Shown: positions 7,498 through 16,492 of the stretch, in pieces
How the letters are laid out: each line of letters begins with the position of its first letter
Numbering within the stretch: position 1 is the stretch's first letter
DNA from: Streptomyces sp. PR69
GTDB lineage: Bacteria; Actinomycetota; Actinomycetes; Streptomycetales; Streptomycetaceae
DNA length: 64,000 nucleotides
Direction of reading: 5' to 3'
Assembly: GCF_026420845.1 (NCBI RefSeq)
Contig: NZ_JAOWCB010000024.1
Span: forward strand, 1-64,000
Program-made: the position numbers and the translations under genes
The notes under the pieces: model-generated
Database searches by the model: none
What the model was told of the DNA's origin: nothing
What the model saw: the letters and a program-made list of their open reading frames with translations, nothing else

Positions 7498-9609
7498 ATG
7501 CCCCCCGGCGGCGTTGCTCCGAAGCCCGGGGAGCCGGGAGTCCGTGCGGAGCGGGCTGCCGGGCCAGGGCGTGCGCCCTCGCGCCTCGACAGGCTGAGGC
7601 ACGGCGGGCGTCTCCTCCAGGACGGCGCGTCGGGCGGGCCGGTGCTGCGGCTCGTCATGCGCTGGGTGCGCCGGCCGCTGCTGCCCGCCGTGCGGCTCTG
7701 GCGGCGGAACATTCAGCTCAGGGTCGTGGTGAGCACGCTGCTGATGTCGCTCGGTGTGGTGATCCTGCTGGGCTTCGTCGTCATCGGCCAGGTACGCAAC
7801 GGTCTGCTGGACGCCAAGGCGAAGGCGGCGCAGAGCCAGGCGGCGGGCGGATTCGCCGTGGCGCGGGAGAAGGCCAACGCGCCGGTCGCCCCCGGCGCCG
7901 GGCAGGACGGCTCGGACACAGACGGGCGCACCGCGGGCGGCACCTGGCGGTCCGATCTGGTGGAGCAGCTCGCCAGCGGCGGCCAGGGCTCGTACAACGT
8001 CGTGGCGCTGAGTCCCGAGTCCGACGGGCCGACAGGCTGGGGGCCGCGCACCTCGGGCACGGTCGACCCGGCGAGCATCCCGCGTGAGCTGCGGGAGGCC
8101 GTCGACCAGGAGCCGGGCACGTTCGAGACCTACCTCCAGATCAAGTACGGAAACGAGCGGGAGCCGGAGTCCGGGCTGGTCGTCGGCACCCGTCTGAACG
8201 ACATCGAGGGCAACCCCTACGAGTTGTACTACGTCTTCCCGCTGGCGCAGGAGGAGCAGTCGCTCAACCTCGTCCGGGGCACGCTGGCGACCGCCGGGCT
8301 GTTTGTCGTCGTGCTGCTCGGCGCCATCGCCTGGCTGGTGGTGCGGCAGACCGTGACGCCCGTGCGGATGGCGGCGGGAATCGCCGAGCGGCTGTCCGCG
8401 GGCCGGCTGCAGGAGCGGATGAAGGTCACCGGCGAGGACGACATCGCACGGCTCGGCGAGGCCTTCAACAAGATGGCGCAGAATCTCCAGCTCAAGATCC
8501 AGCAGCTGGAGGAGCTGTCGCGGATGCAGCGGCGGTTCGTCTCGGACGTCTCCCATGAGCTGCGTACGCCGCTGACGACCGTGCGGATGGCCGCCGACGT
8601 CATCCATGAGGCGCGCAGTGACTTCGACCCCGTGACGGCCCGCTCGGCGGAGCTCCTCGGCGATCAGCTCGACCGGTTCGAGTCGCTGCTGTCGGATCTG
8701 CTGGAGATCAGCCGGTTCGACGCGGGCGCTGCGGCCCTGGAAGCCGAGGCAATAGACCTGCGCGACGTGGTGCGCAGGGTCATCGGCGGGGCGGAGCCGC
8801 TGGCCGAACGCAAGGGCAGCAGAATCCGGGTCGTCGGCGACGATCAGCCGATCGTGGCCGAAGCCGATGCCCGGCGGGTCGAGCGCGTCCTGCGGAATCT
8901 GGTAGTCAACGCCGTCGAGCACGGCGAGGGCCGCGATGTGGTGGTGCGCATGGCCGCGGCCGGCGGGGCCGTCGCGGTGGCCGTGCGGGACTACGGAGTG
9001 GGCCTGAAGCCGGGCGAGGCGACCCGGGTGTTCAACCGGTTCTGGCGCGCCGACCCGGCGCGCGCCCGCACCACCGGCGGCACCGGCCTCGGCCTGTCGA
9101 TCGCCGTCGAGGACGCCCGCCTGCACGGCGGCTGGCTCCAGGCCTGGGGCGAGCCCGGCGGCGGCTCGCAGTTCCGGCTGACCCTGCCGCGGACGGCGGA
9201 CGAGCCGCTGCGCGGATCGCCCATACCGCTGGAGCCCGAGGACTCCCGGCAGAACAGAGCACGCGCCCAGTCGGCCGAGTCAGCCGCGACGACCGGGAAG
9301 AAGGGGCAGATGTTTGCCTCCGTGCCCCCGCGGCAGCTGTCGGACGGCACACCGCTGCCCGTGCCGCCGCGCGCCCCCCTGCCCGCCTCGGCCGCGCCGG
9401 CAGGGGTGGACCCGGCGGCGCTTCCCGGCAGCGGCGGCGCCCGGGTGGTGCCACGGCCCGCCGGTACCACACGCACCGGCGCGGGGCCGTCCCAGCACCA
9501 CGGCCGGCAGCAGGCTCCTCAGAAGCAGCAGGCTCCGCGGGAGGAGAAGGCATCGGAACGGTCCGCGAACCGCTCCGCGGAACGGGAGGACACCACTCGT
9601 GGCCGCTGA
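7498..9609 (+). CDS. mtrB: Sensor histidine kinase MtrB
   Basis: MtrB is the membrane kinase partner of MtrA. The ATG at 7498 follows the mtrA stop by one base and gives 703 residues. There is a basic N-terminal cytoplasmic segment, a first membrane helix (VVVSTLLMSLGVVILLGFVVI, about residues 76-96), an extracytoplasmic sensor of about 170 residues and a second helix (LFVVVLLGAIAWLVV). These are followed by HAMP, HisKA with His353 in VSHELRTPLTTV, and a HATPase with NLVVNAVEHGEG, YGVGL and GGTGLGLSIA. A Pro/Ser-rich tail of about 130 residues, unlikely to be folded, ends the protein and reaches past the lpqB start. Confidence 0.95.
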   Translation: MPPGGVAPKPGEPGVRAERAAGPGRAPSRLDRLRHGGRLLQDGASGGPVLRLVMRWVRRPLLPAVRLWRRNIQLRVVVSTLLMSLGVVILLGFVVIGQVRNGLLDAKAKAAQSQAAGGFAVAREKANAPVAPGAGQDGSDTDGRTAGGTWRSDLVEQLASGGQGSYNVVALSPESDGPTGWGPRTSGTVDPASIPRELREAVDQEPGTFETYLQIKYGNEREPESGLVVGTRLNDIEGNPYELYYVFPLAQEEQSLNLVRGTLATAGLFVVVLLGAIAWLVVRQTVTPVRMAAGIAERLSAGRLQERMKVTGEDDIARLGEAFNKMAQNLQLKIQQLEELSRMQRRFVSDVSHELRTPLTTVRMAADVIHEARSDFDPVTARSAELLGDQLDRFESLLSDLLEISRFDAGAAALEAEAIDLRDVVRRVIGGAEPLAERKGSRIRVVGDDQPIVAEADARRVERVLRNLVVNAVEHGEGRDVVVRMAAAGGAVAVAVRDYGVGLKPGEATRVFNRFWRADPARARTTGGTGLGLSIAVEDARLHGGWLQAWGEPGGGSQFRLTLPRTADEPLRGSPIPLEPEDSRQNRARAQSAESAATTGKKGQMFASVPPRQLSDGTPLPVPPRAPLPASAAPAGVDPAALPGSGGARVVPRPAGTTRTGAGPSQHHGRQQAPQKQQAPREEKASERSANRSAEREDTTRGR

Positions 9610-11449
9610 CCCCCGACAGCCCGGCCGTCGAGGCGCGCGGCGCGCCGTTGTCCTGCTCACGGGCACCGGCGTGCTGCTCACCGGATGCGCGTCGATGCCC
9701 GACAGCGGCGATGTCCACCCGGTGAAGGCCCAGGGAGGGGACTCCCAGGTGCGGGTCTATGCCGTGCCGCCGCGTAAGGGAGCCCAGCCCGAGGAGATCA
9801 TTACGGGTTTCCTTGAGGCGATGACCAGCGATGACGCGGACTTCGCCACCGCGCGGAAGTATCTGACGGCCAAAGCGTCGAAGCAGTGGCGTCCGGAGGA
9901 GAGCACCACGGTCCTGGCGGCCGCGCCGGACGTAAGCCAGCCGGCCGGCGGCAGCCGCGGCCAGCCGGGCATGGACTACCCGCTGCAGGGCAAGCAGATC
10001 GCCGCCGTGGACGCACAGCAGGCGTACCAGCCAATGGCCCCCCGGGACTACCGCAGCAGTCTCCATCTGTCGCTGCAGACCACCCCCGAAGGCAAGGAGT
10101 GGCGCATCGACGCACTGCCCGCCGGGCTGGTGCTGGGCGCGTCGGACTTCCAGCGCAACTATTTCTCGATCAACAAGTACTACTTCGCGTCCGGCCGGGA
10201 CGTGGTGGTCGCCGACCCCGTCTACATCCGGCGGAAGCAGGACCCGGTGACCGGGATGGACGCGACCGCGCAGTCGGTCAACTCGCTGCTCGGCGGTCCG
10301 ACGAACTGGCTGAAACCGGTCGTCGAGTCGCCGTTCCCCACCGGTACGGGGCTGAAGGACGGCGTCACCTCGCTGACCTTCGACGACCGGAACACCCTGA
10401 GGGTGCCGCTCAACGAGAAGGCATCCCACGTGGGCAGGCCGCAGTGCGTGAAGATGGCGGCGCAGATTCTGTTCACCGTGAGGGATGTGACGTCCACGCG
10501 GGTTGAGCAGGTCGAGCTGGAGCGCAGCGACGGTTCGCAGCTGTGTGTGCTCGGCCGTGGCCAGGCGGAGGAGTTCGCCGCGGACCAGCTCTCCGGCAGG
10601 CCCGGCAATCAGTACTTCGTCGACGAGAAGGGCCGGCTGGCGGTGCTGTCGGGCGCGGCCAAGGAGATAACCGAGCCGGATCTCGTGCCCGGGCCGTTCG
10701 GCGACGGCCGGCTGCCCATCAGCGCCGTGGCCGTGGCGCGCGATGAGCACACCGCCGCGGCCGTCTCCAAGGACTCCAGCCGGCTGTTCGTGTCGTCCAT
10801 CGTCTCGGACGGCGAACTGGGCGAGCCCGTGGTGGAGAGCCACGGGCGGAACGAACACGACAGGCTGTCCGCACCCAGCTGGGACGGGCGGGGCGATCTG
10901 TGGGTCGCCGACCGCAACCCCGCAGGTCCTGCGTTGCTGCGGCTGCAGGGAGGCGCCGGCGAACCCCAGAAGGTCAAGATCGTGCCGGGGCTCGACGGCG
11001 GGCGCATCGAGGCGCTGAAGGTCTCCGCCGACGGGGTGCGCATAGCCCTGCTCCTGAAGAAGGGCGACACGACCACGCTGAGCATCGGCCGGGTGGAGCG
11101 CTCGGGTCCGACGGACAATCCGGTGGTGTCCGTGACCGAACTGCGGCCTGCCGCACCGCAGATGGAATCGGTCACCGCGGTTTCCTGGGCCGGGCCGAGC
11201 AGGCTCGTCGTGGTCGGCAAGGAGGCCGGCGGTGTGCAGCAGGTGCGCTATCTGCGGACCGACGGCTCCACTCCGCCCGACAGCCTGCCCGGGCTGAACG
11301 GGGTGAAGTCCGTGGCCGCGTCCGATGACCCGGAGCGTCCGCTGGCGGCGTACTCCGAGGACGACGGGATCGTGCGGCGGCCGGCGGGTGGGAACTGGCA
11401 GACGATGGTGGAGAAGGAGCAGGGGTCCTTCCCCGTCTACCCCGGTTAG
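9599..11449 (+). CDS. lpqB: Lipoprotein LpqB, MtrAB accessory
   Basis: LpqB is a lipoprotein that binds the MtrB extracellular domain and tunes MtrA signalling in actinobacteria. The GTG start at 9599 has a GGGAGGA ribosome site and overlaps the end of mtrB by 11 bases. The lipobox LLTGC falls about 27 residues in. A GerMN-type domain lies roughly in residues 45-300, and a beta-propeller-like half follows with repeated strands such as GRIEALKVSADGVRIALLL. At 616 residues it matches family length. The mtrA-mtrB-lpqB order is conserved in actinomycetes and supports the call. Confidence 0.94.
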   Translation: MAADPRQPGRRGARRAVVLLTGTGVLLTGCASMPDSGDVHPVKAQGGDSQVRVYAVPPRKGAQPEEIITGFLEAMTSDDADFATARKYLTAKASKQWRPEESTTVLAAAPDVSQPAGGSRGQPGMDYPLQGKQIAAVDAQQAYQPMAPRDYRSSLHLSLQTTPEGKEWRIDALPAGLVLGASDFQRNYFSINKYYFASGRDVVVADPVYIRRKQDPVTGMDATAQSVNSLLGGPTNWLKPVVESPFPTGTGLKDGVTSLTFDDRNTLRVPLNEKASHVGRPQCVKMAAQILFTVRDVTSTRVEQVELERSDGSQLCVLGRGQAEEFAADQLSGRPGNQYFVDEKGRLAVLSGAAKEITEPDLVPGPFGDGRLPISAVAVARDEHTAAAVSKDSSRLFVSSIVSDGELGEPVVESHGRNEHDRLSAPSWDGRGDLWVADRNPAGPALLRLQGGAGEPQKVKIVPGLDGGRIEALKVSADGVRIALLLKKGDTTTLSIGRVERSGPTDNPVVSVTELRPAAPQMESVTAVSWAGPSRLVVVGKEAGGVQQVRYLRTDGSTPPDSLPGLNGVKSVAASDDPERPLAAYSEDDGIVRRPAGGNWQTMVEKEQGSFPVYPG

Positions 11450-11640
11450 GACGCGGGGGCGGTTCTTGGTGCGGTCGGATGGGGTTCGCCCCGCGCCCTG
11501 GGGCGGCAGCCCCGCGCCGCCCGCCCCCTGTACGGCCTTCGGCCGTGTCCTCAATCTCCCCCAGACTCCTCCCCCAGCGGTAGCTGGGGGAATGGTTTTC
11601 CACAGGGGTGGCGGGACGGGGCCGGGGCCGCCATCGTGGA
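11450..11640 (+). repeat. Intergenic Streptomyces-type repeat with small hairpins
   Basis: This gap holds a GC-rich block with ACGGCCTTCGGCCGT (11532-11546), then GTCCTCAATCTCCCCCAGACT. It also has a small hairpin, CCCCCAGC-GGTA-GCTGGGGG, near 11572-11591. The same words recur at 49070-49106 and, inverted, at 32248-32282. It may end lpqB transcription. No gene is visible. Confidence 0.7.
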
Positions 11641-11643
11641 GGC

Positions 11644-12402
11644 ATGCGGGGATGGTGGTGGCGGGAGATCTCCTCACTGGTGCTGCCCCTGGCCTGCGGC
11701 GGCTGCGGCGTTCCTCGTACGCAGCTGTGCGACAGGTGCGCCGACGCGCTGCACGGGGGAGCGGCGCGACGGGCCCGGCCGCAGCCCGAGCCGGTCGGGC
11801 TGCCGGCTGTGTACGCGGCGGCGGTGTATGCGGACCAGGTGCGTGCGGTGCTGCTGGCGCACAAGGAGCGGGGCGCGCTGGGGCTGGCCCGGCCGCTGGG
11901 CGTCGCGCTTGCGGGGGCGGTGAGAGCCGCGGCGGGACGCCCCCTGGGCGGCGGCGCGGGACCGCTGCTGCTGGTGCCGGTGCCGTCGTCGCGGCGAGCG
12001 GTCAGGGCGCGGGGGCAGGATGCGACACGGCGCATGGCCCTGGCGGCCGCCCGGGAGCTGCGGCGCACGGGAACGCGGGCCGCGGTGCTCAGCGTGCTGA
12101 GCCAGCGGCGTGCTGTGGCCGACCAGTCGGAGCTCACGGCCCCGCAGCGGCTGTCCAACCTCGCCGGAGCTCTTTATGCGCCCGCGGGCGCGGCACGCCT
12201 CCTCGCGGCGGGCAGGCCGGTGCTGGTGGACGACCTGATGACCACGGGGGCGTCGCTGGCGGAGGCGGCACGTGCGGTCCGCGCCGTTCTCCCTGATGAG
12301 CGGCTCTGCGCGGCAGTCGTCGCCGTACCTTCTCTGTCCTTCGGTCCTTCGGTCCTTCGAAATAAACCGGAACTGACAGAGAAGTTGCAACGTTGCAGGT
12401 AG
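11644..12402 (+). CDS. ComF-family phosphoribosyltransferase-like protein
   Basis: The 252-residue protein begins at the ATG at 11644. The N-terminus has a four-cysteine zinc-finger-like motif (CGGCGVPRTQLCDRC, residues about 17-31) typical of ComF proteins. The C-terminal half has the PRPP-binding loop VLVDDLMTTGASLAEAAR near residues 196-213. ComF proteins support DNA uptake in competent bacteria, but the family is widespread in non-competent actinomycetes, where the function is uncertain; a nucleotide-salvage-like activity is possible. It is encoded alone between lpqB and the hibernation factor. Confidence 0.85.
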   Translation: MRGWWWREISSLVLPLACGGCGVPRTQLCDRCADALHGGAARRARPQPEPVGLPAVYAAAVYADQVRAVLLAHKERGALGLARPLGVALAGAVRAAAGRPLGGGAGPLLLVPVPSSRRAVRARGQDATRRMALAAARELRRTGTRAAVLSVLSQRRAVADQSELTAPQRLSNLAGALYAPAGAARLLAAGRPVLVDDLMTTGASLAEAARAVRAVLPDERLCAAVVAVPSLSFGPSVLRNKPELTEKLQRCR

Positions 12403-12710
12403 TGAGAGACGAAAGGCCCCTGAACGGAGGTACGTGCTGGTAGCGGGTGCCGCGAACCGTCTGATCGAGCTATGTTCGGTTGTGAGGAATGGCGAACGCC
12501 GTACCTCCCCCAGTGCACTCCTGGGTTTCCGGAAAGTGACGTAACACGCCGGAGAGACGGGAAGCCAGTGGGTGGGGATCTTGTCGGCTGGGGAGGAGGA
12601 GGTGAAACTCGCCAAGTCCGGGACTCCGGCGATACCACCGGAGTCTGGTGCAAGAGGGAGATGCTCCGCAGCCGACGCGTATGCGGAGCGATCCGGGAAC
12701 GGAGTTCTGC
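12403..12710 (+). promoter_or_regulatory. hpf leader with two tandem hairpins
   Basis: The 308-base gap before hpf contains two well-formed stem-loops. One pairs GACTCCGG at 12622-12629 with CCGGAGTC at 12638-12645. The other pairs GCTCCGCA at 12663-12670 with TGCGGAGC at 12682-12689, only 11 bases before the ribosome site GGGAACGGAG. The placement suggests control of translation or leader stability, but no known riboswitch consensus was recognised and there is no U-run. The promoter itself was not identified. Confidence 0.45.
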
Positions 12711-13400
12711 GTGGACATCGTCGTCAAGGGCCGCAAGACCGAGGTGCCCCAGCGGTTCCGCAAGCACGTGGCCGAGAAGCTGAACCTGGAGAAGATCCAG
12801 AAGCTCGACGCCAAGGTGATCAGCCTGGATGTCGAGGTGTCCAAGGAACACAACCCACGGCAGGCCGACCGTTCCGACCGCGTGGAGATCACTCTCCGCT
12901 CCCGAGGCCCGGTGATCCGGGCTGAGGCCGCGGCCGGCGACCCTTACGCAGCGCTGGACCTCGCCACCGGCAAGCTGGAGGCCCGGCTGCGCAGGCAGCA
13001 CGACAAGCGCCACACCCGCCGGGGCAACGGCCGGCTGACGGCCGCGGAAGTGCCCGACGTGGTCCCCGGCGTCGCCGCGCTGAACGGCAACGGCAAGCCG
13101 GTCTCCGAAGAAGCGACGGAATCCATTCCCACCACCAGGATCGGCTCGCTCGAAATCCAGGGCGAAGGGCCGCTGGTGGTCCGCGAGAAAGTCCACACCG
13201 CGGCTCCGATGACTCTCGACCAGGCTCTCTACGAAATGGAGCTGGTCGGGCACGACTTCTATCTCTTCGTCGACTCCGAGACGAAGCAGCCCAGTGTCGT
13301 CTACCGGCGACACGCCTACGACTACGGCGTCATCCATCTGGAGACGGACCCGCTCGCCGGCTCTGAGGCAGGCGGAGCGGGCGGCGCCCTCGGCGGCTGA
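12711..13400 (+). CDS. hpf: Long-form ribosome hibernation promoting factor
   Basis: HPF binds the 30S decoding region and dimerises 70S ribosomes into inactive 100S particles in stationary phase or dormancy. The GTG at 12711 has GGAG 6 bases upstream and gives 229 residues. The N-terminal S30AE domain starts MDIVVKGRKTEVPQRFRKH and ends near residue 100; a basic linker (RQHDKRHTRRGNGR) follows. The C-terminal dimerisation domain includes MTLDQALYEMELVGHDFYLF and SVVYRRHAYDYGVIHL, so this is the long class. A longer frame opens at 12681 but lacks a ribosome site. Confidence 0.93.
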   Translation: MDIVVKGRKTEVPQRFRKHVAEKLNLEKIQKLDAKVISLDVEVSKEHNPRQADRSDRVEITLRSRGPVIRAEAAAGDPYAALDLATGKLEARLRRQHDKRHTRRGNGRLTAAEVPDVVPGVAALNGNGKPVSEEATESIPTTRIGSLEIQGEGPLVVREKVHTAAPMTLDQALYEMELVGHDFYLFVDSETKQPSVVYRRHAYDYGVIHLETDPLAGSEAGGAGGALGG

Positions 13401-13602
13401 TCCCCGGCTGCCAGAAGGTGTGAAGTGCCCCTGGAGCGCCCTGTGCGCCCCCAGGGGCACCACCGTGCCACCAGGGGATCATCGCTGTGTCGCCCGGGCA
13501 TGAAAGCATGGCGTCCCAAGCCAACATATGCGCGTTGCACTGATGTTGGCCTCACCGCGAACCACCTATGCTCTTCAGGCCACGGCCTTCAGGGGGAGAA
13601 CG

Positions 13603-14355
13603 ATGGCGGACAGCTTCGGGCCCGTGCACGGCGATTCGGCCGACGCGGAGGGCACGGTCGACGGCGCCGGGACGGACACGGGAGCATCCCGCAAGGAGCC
13701 GATCCGGGTCCTCGTGGTGGACGACCACGCCCTCTTCCGGAGGGGACTGGAGATCGTCCTCAAACAGGAGGAGGACATCCAGGTCGTCGGCGAGGCCGGT
13801 GACGGCGCGGAGGCCGTGGACAAGGCCGCGGATCTGCTGCCCGACATCGTGCTGATGGATGTGCGCATGCCCAAGCGAGGCGGCATCGAGGCCTGCACCT
13901 CCATCAAGGAGGTCGCCCCCAGCGCCAAGATCATCATGCTGACGATCAGCGATGAGGAGGCCGACCTCTACGACGCGATCAAGGCGGGCGCCACCGGCTA
14001 TCTCCTCAAGGAGATCTCCACGGACGAGGTGGCCACCGCGATCCGCGCCGTGGCGGACGGCCAGTCCCAGATCAGCCCCTCCATGGCGTCCAAGCTGCTG
14101 ACCGAGTTCAAGTCGATGATCCAGCGCACCGACGAGCGGCGGCTGGTGCCCGCGCCCCGGCTGACCGACCGGGAGCTTGAGGTGCTCAAGCTGGTCGCCA
14201 CCGGTATGAACAACCGGGACATCGCCAAGGAGCTGTTCATCTCCGAGAACACCGTCAAGAACCATGTGCGCAACATCCTGGAGAAGCTGCAGCTGCACTC
14301 CAGGATGGAGGCCGTGGTGTACGCGATGCGGGAGAAGATCCTCGAGATCAGGTGA
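13603..14355 (+). CDS. Orphan NarL/FixJ-family response regulator
   Basis: The 250-residue regulator starts at the ATG at 13603 behind GGGGGAG. A 32-residue acidic N-terminal extension precedes the receiver domain. The receiver has VVDDH near residues 38-42 and phospho-acceptor Asp86 in DIVLMDVRMPKRGG, with Lys in YLLKEIS. The LuxR-type helix-turn-helix includes LTDRELEVLKLVATGMNNRDIAKELFISENTVKNHV. No histidine kinase gene lies beside it, so it is an orphan in this context. Adjacency to hpf is common in streptomycetes, but the targets are not evident. Confidence 0.9.
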   Translation: MADSFGPVHGDSADAEGTVDGAGTDTGASRKEPIRVLVVDDHALFRRGLEIVLKQEEDIQVVGEAGDGAEAVDKAADLLPDIVLMDVRMPKRGGIEACTSIKEVAPSAKIIMLTISDEEADLYDAIKAGATGYLLKEISTDEVATAIRAVADGQSQISPSMASKLLTEFKSMIQRTDERRLVPAPRLTDRELEVLKLVATGMNNRDIAKELFISENTVKNHVRNILEKLQLHSRMEAVVYAMREKILEIR

Positions 14356-14374
14356 GTATCAGGAGGGGGGAGCC

Positions 14375-15538
14375 TCAGCTGAGGGCGCTGATCAGGGGCG
14401 CGGCCAGCTCGGGCCGGTCGACCCGCTCCACCCGCACCGCATCGCAGCCCACCCACTCGGCCGCCTCGCGCAGCGCCTGCGCCATCGGGGCCACCGCCCG
14501 GGGGCCGTCCAGCGAGACCTGCCGGGCCACGAGCGTCCGGCCGTCACGAGCTGGATCCACCCGGCCCAGCAGCCTGCCGCCGGACAACAGCGGCATCGCG
14601 AAATAGCCGTGCACCCGCTTCGCCTTGGGCACATATGCCTCCAGGCGATGAGTGAAGCCGAAGATCCGCTCGGTGCGCGGCCGCTCCCAGATCAGCGAGT
14701 CGAACGGCGACAGCAGAGTCGTACGGTGCCGCCCGCGCGGCGCGCTCTCCAGCGCAGCGGGATCGGCCCAGGCAGGCTTCTCCCAGCCCTCCACCCGCAC
14801 CGGCACCAGCCCGGAGTCCGCGACTGCCGCGTCGAACTGCTCGCCCTTGATGCGGTGGTAGTCGGCGATGTCGGACCGGGTGCCCACCCCCAGCGCCTCA
14901 CCGGCCAGCCGCACCAGACGGCGCAGGCACTCGGCGTCGTCCAGCTCATCGTGCAGCAGCTCGCCCGGCACCGCGCGCTCCGCCAGGTCGTACACCCGCT
15001 TCCAGCCGCGCCGCTCGGTGCACACCACCTCGCCGTACATCAGCGCCCGCTCGACGGCGACCTTGGCCTCCGACCAGTCCCACCACGGGCCGCCGTTCTT
15101 CGCGCCGCCCAATTCCGTCGCCGTCAGCGGCCCTTCGGCGCGCAGCTGCTTGATCACCGTGTCGTATACGCCGTCGCTCAGCTCGTGGTGCCACTGCGGC
15201 CGGGAGCGGTAGGCGCGACGCCGGAACGCGAAGTGCGGCCACTCTTCGATGGGCAGGATGCAGGCCGCATGCGACCAGTACTCAAAGCTGTGGCCCTCGG
15301 TCCAGTACGCCTCCTCGACCGTGCGGCGGCCCACCGCGCCGAGACGTGCGTACGGAATCAGCTCATGCGAGCGGGCGAGCACGGAGATCGTGTCGAGCTG
15401 CACCGCCCCCAGACGGCGCAGCATCCCGCGCACCCCGGCCTTCCGGTCGGGCGCGCCCAGGAAGCCCTGGGCGCGCAGGGCTATCCGGCGGGCCTCGTCG
15501 GCGGAGAGTTCGGCGGCGGGAGGCGGCAGTGTGGTCAT
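14375..15538 (-). CDS. Winged-helix DNA glycosylase, YcaQ/AlkX family
   Basis: YcaQ-type enzymes (HTH_42 family) unhook interstrand crosslinks and remove bulky alkylated bases. The protein has 387 residues from the ATG at 15538 (AAGG 6 bases upstream). The catalytic QLD motif is present in GAVQLDTISVLARSHELIPYARLG near residues 45-68. Conserved blocks follow in YWSHAACILP and LLSPFDSLIWERPRTERIF. Streptomycetes encode several paralogues, some guarding antibiotic producers against their own DNA-damaging product, but no biosynthetic cluster adjoins this one. It is convergent with the response-regulator gene, with a 19-base gap. Confidence 0.88.
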   Translation of the reverse strand: MTTLPPPAAELSADEARRIALRAQGFLGAPDRKAGVRGMLRRLGAVQLDTISVLARSHELIPYARLGAVGRRTVEEAYWTEGHSFEYWSHAACILPIEEWPHFAFRRRAYRSRPQWHHELSDGVYDTVIKQLRAEGPLTATELGGAKNGGPWWDWSEAKVAVERALMYGEVVCTERRGWKRVYDLAERAVPGELLHDELDDAECLRRLVRLAGEALGVGTRSDIADYHRIKGEQFDAAVADSGLVPVRVEGWEKPAWADPAALESAPRGRHRTTLLSPFDSLIWERPRTERIFGFTHRLEAYVPKAKRVHGYFAMPLLSGGRLLGRVDPARDGRTLVARQVSLDGPRAVAPMAQALREAAEWVGCDAVRVERVDRPELAAPLISALS

Positions 15539-15583
15539 GCTCGGCACCTTAGAGGGCGCCACTGACAGTCCGGCCGGACCGGA

Positions 15584-15655
15584 CGGTCGGCCCGGTCGGC
15601 CCGGTCGGCCCGGCGGGGCTGGCGGGGCTGGCGGGGGCGGGGCCGGGCCGGGAGA
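15584..15655. repeat. Short GC-rich tandem repeats
   Basis: Between two minus-strand genes the sequence has about three copies of CCGGTCGGC followed by about three copies of GGCGGGGCT-like 9-mers. It is low-complexity and has no coding support. Confidence 0.7.
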
Positions 15656-15661
15656 CGGCGG

Positions 15662-16240
15662 TCAGCCCCGCGGGGCCGGCAGATAGGGGCAGGGCGTCGG
15701 CAGCCCGAGATCGGACGGGAGCAGCGCGCCGATCCATGCGTCCCGGAGCGTGTCCTTGTTCATCAGGGCAGCCCGCAGCGTCCCCTCGTGACTGAATCCG
15801 GCTCTCTCCGCGACGGCTCTGGAGCCCGCGTTGCCGACCTCCGCGCGCCACTCCAAGCGGGTGGCCTTCAGCCGGGTGAACGTCCAGTGGGCCACCGCGC
15901 CCAGCGCCTCGGCCGTCATGCCCCGCCCCCGGTGCTCCTTCGCCGTCCAGAAGCCGACCTCCCACGTACCCGAAAGGGTACGCAGAGTGACGCCGATGGA
16001 GCCCATGAGCGTGCCGCCCTCGCGCGGCAGCATCGCGAAGGTGCACATCGTGCCGGTCTGCCAGCCGTCGGGGACCATCTGCCCGGTGAACTCTTCCGCG
16101 TGCCGGCGGGTGTACGGGGAGGGAACCGTCGTCCAGCGCTGGATGTCGGGATCCTGACAAGCCTGGTACACCGCCTCCGCGTCCTCGGGGGTGAAGCTGC
16201 GCAGCAGCAGACGCCGGGTGGTGAGGGTGATGGGCTCCAT
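15662..16240 (-). CDS. GNAT family N-acetyltransferase (RimJ-like)
   Basis: The 192-residue protein starts at the ATG at 16240 (MEPITLTTRRLLLRSF); the frame is open 13 codons further upstream, but that part lacks family similarity. It has the GNAT acetyl-CoA loop EHRGRGMTAEALGAV and the downstream NAGSRAVAERAGFSHEG, typical of the RimJ/RimL subgroup that acetylates protein N-termini or small molecules. Substrate cannot be inferred. It lies upstream of the YcaQ-like gene on the same strand and is divergent from secA. Confidence 0.9.
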   Translation of the reverse strand: MEPITLTTRRLLLRSFTPEDAEAVYQACQDPDIQRWTTVPSPYTRRHAEEFTGQMVPDGWQTGTMCTFAMLPREGGTLMGSIGVTLRTLSGTWEVGFWTAKEHRGRGMTAEALGAVAHWTFTRLKATRLEWRAEVGNAGSRAVAERAGFSHEGTLRAALMNKDTLRDAWIGALLPSDLGLPTPCPYLPAPRG

Positions 16241-16492
16241 GCAGGGATTCTGGTCAGCCGCACCGGCGGATGCGAGCACTTTTCACGCTCCCCGGCACCT
16301 TCCGTGCGCTCCGCGCGTTCTCCTTGAGGGCGAGCAGGAGAGCCCCAGTGACGGCGGAGCACCGGCGGGCCTCCCGGCCCGGGAGGGTCCTCGCTTACGA
16401 TGGCCGTTGCGGTGGGGCCCGCCTGCCGCGCCCGTGCCAGTGTCCGAATACACATCCAGTGCCAGGCCCGACCGGCAAGGAGACCAGCCTCA

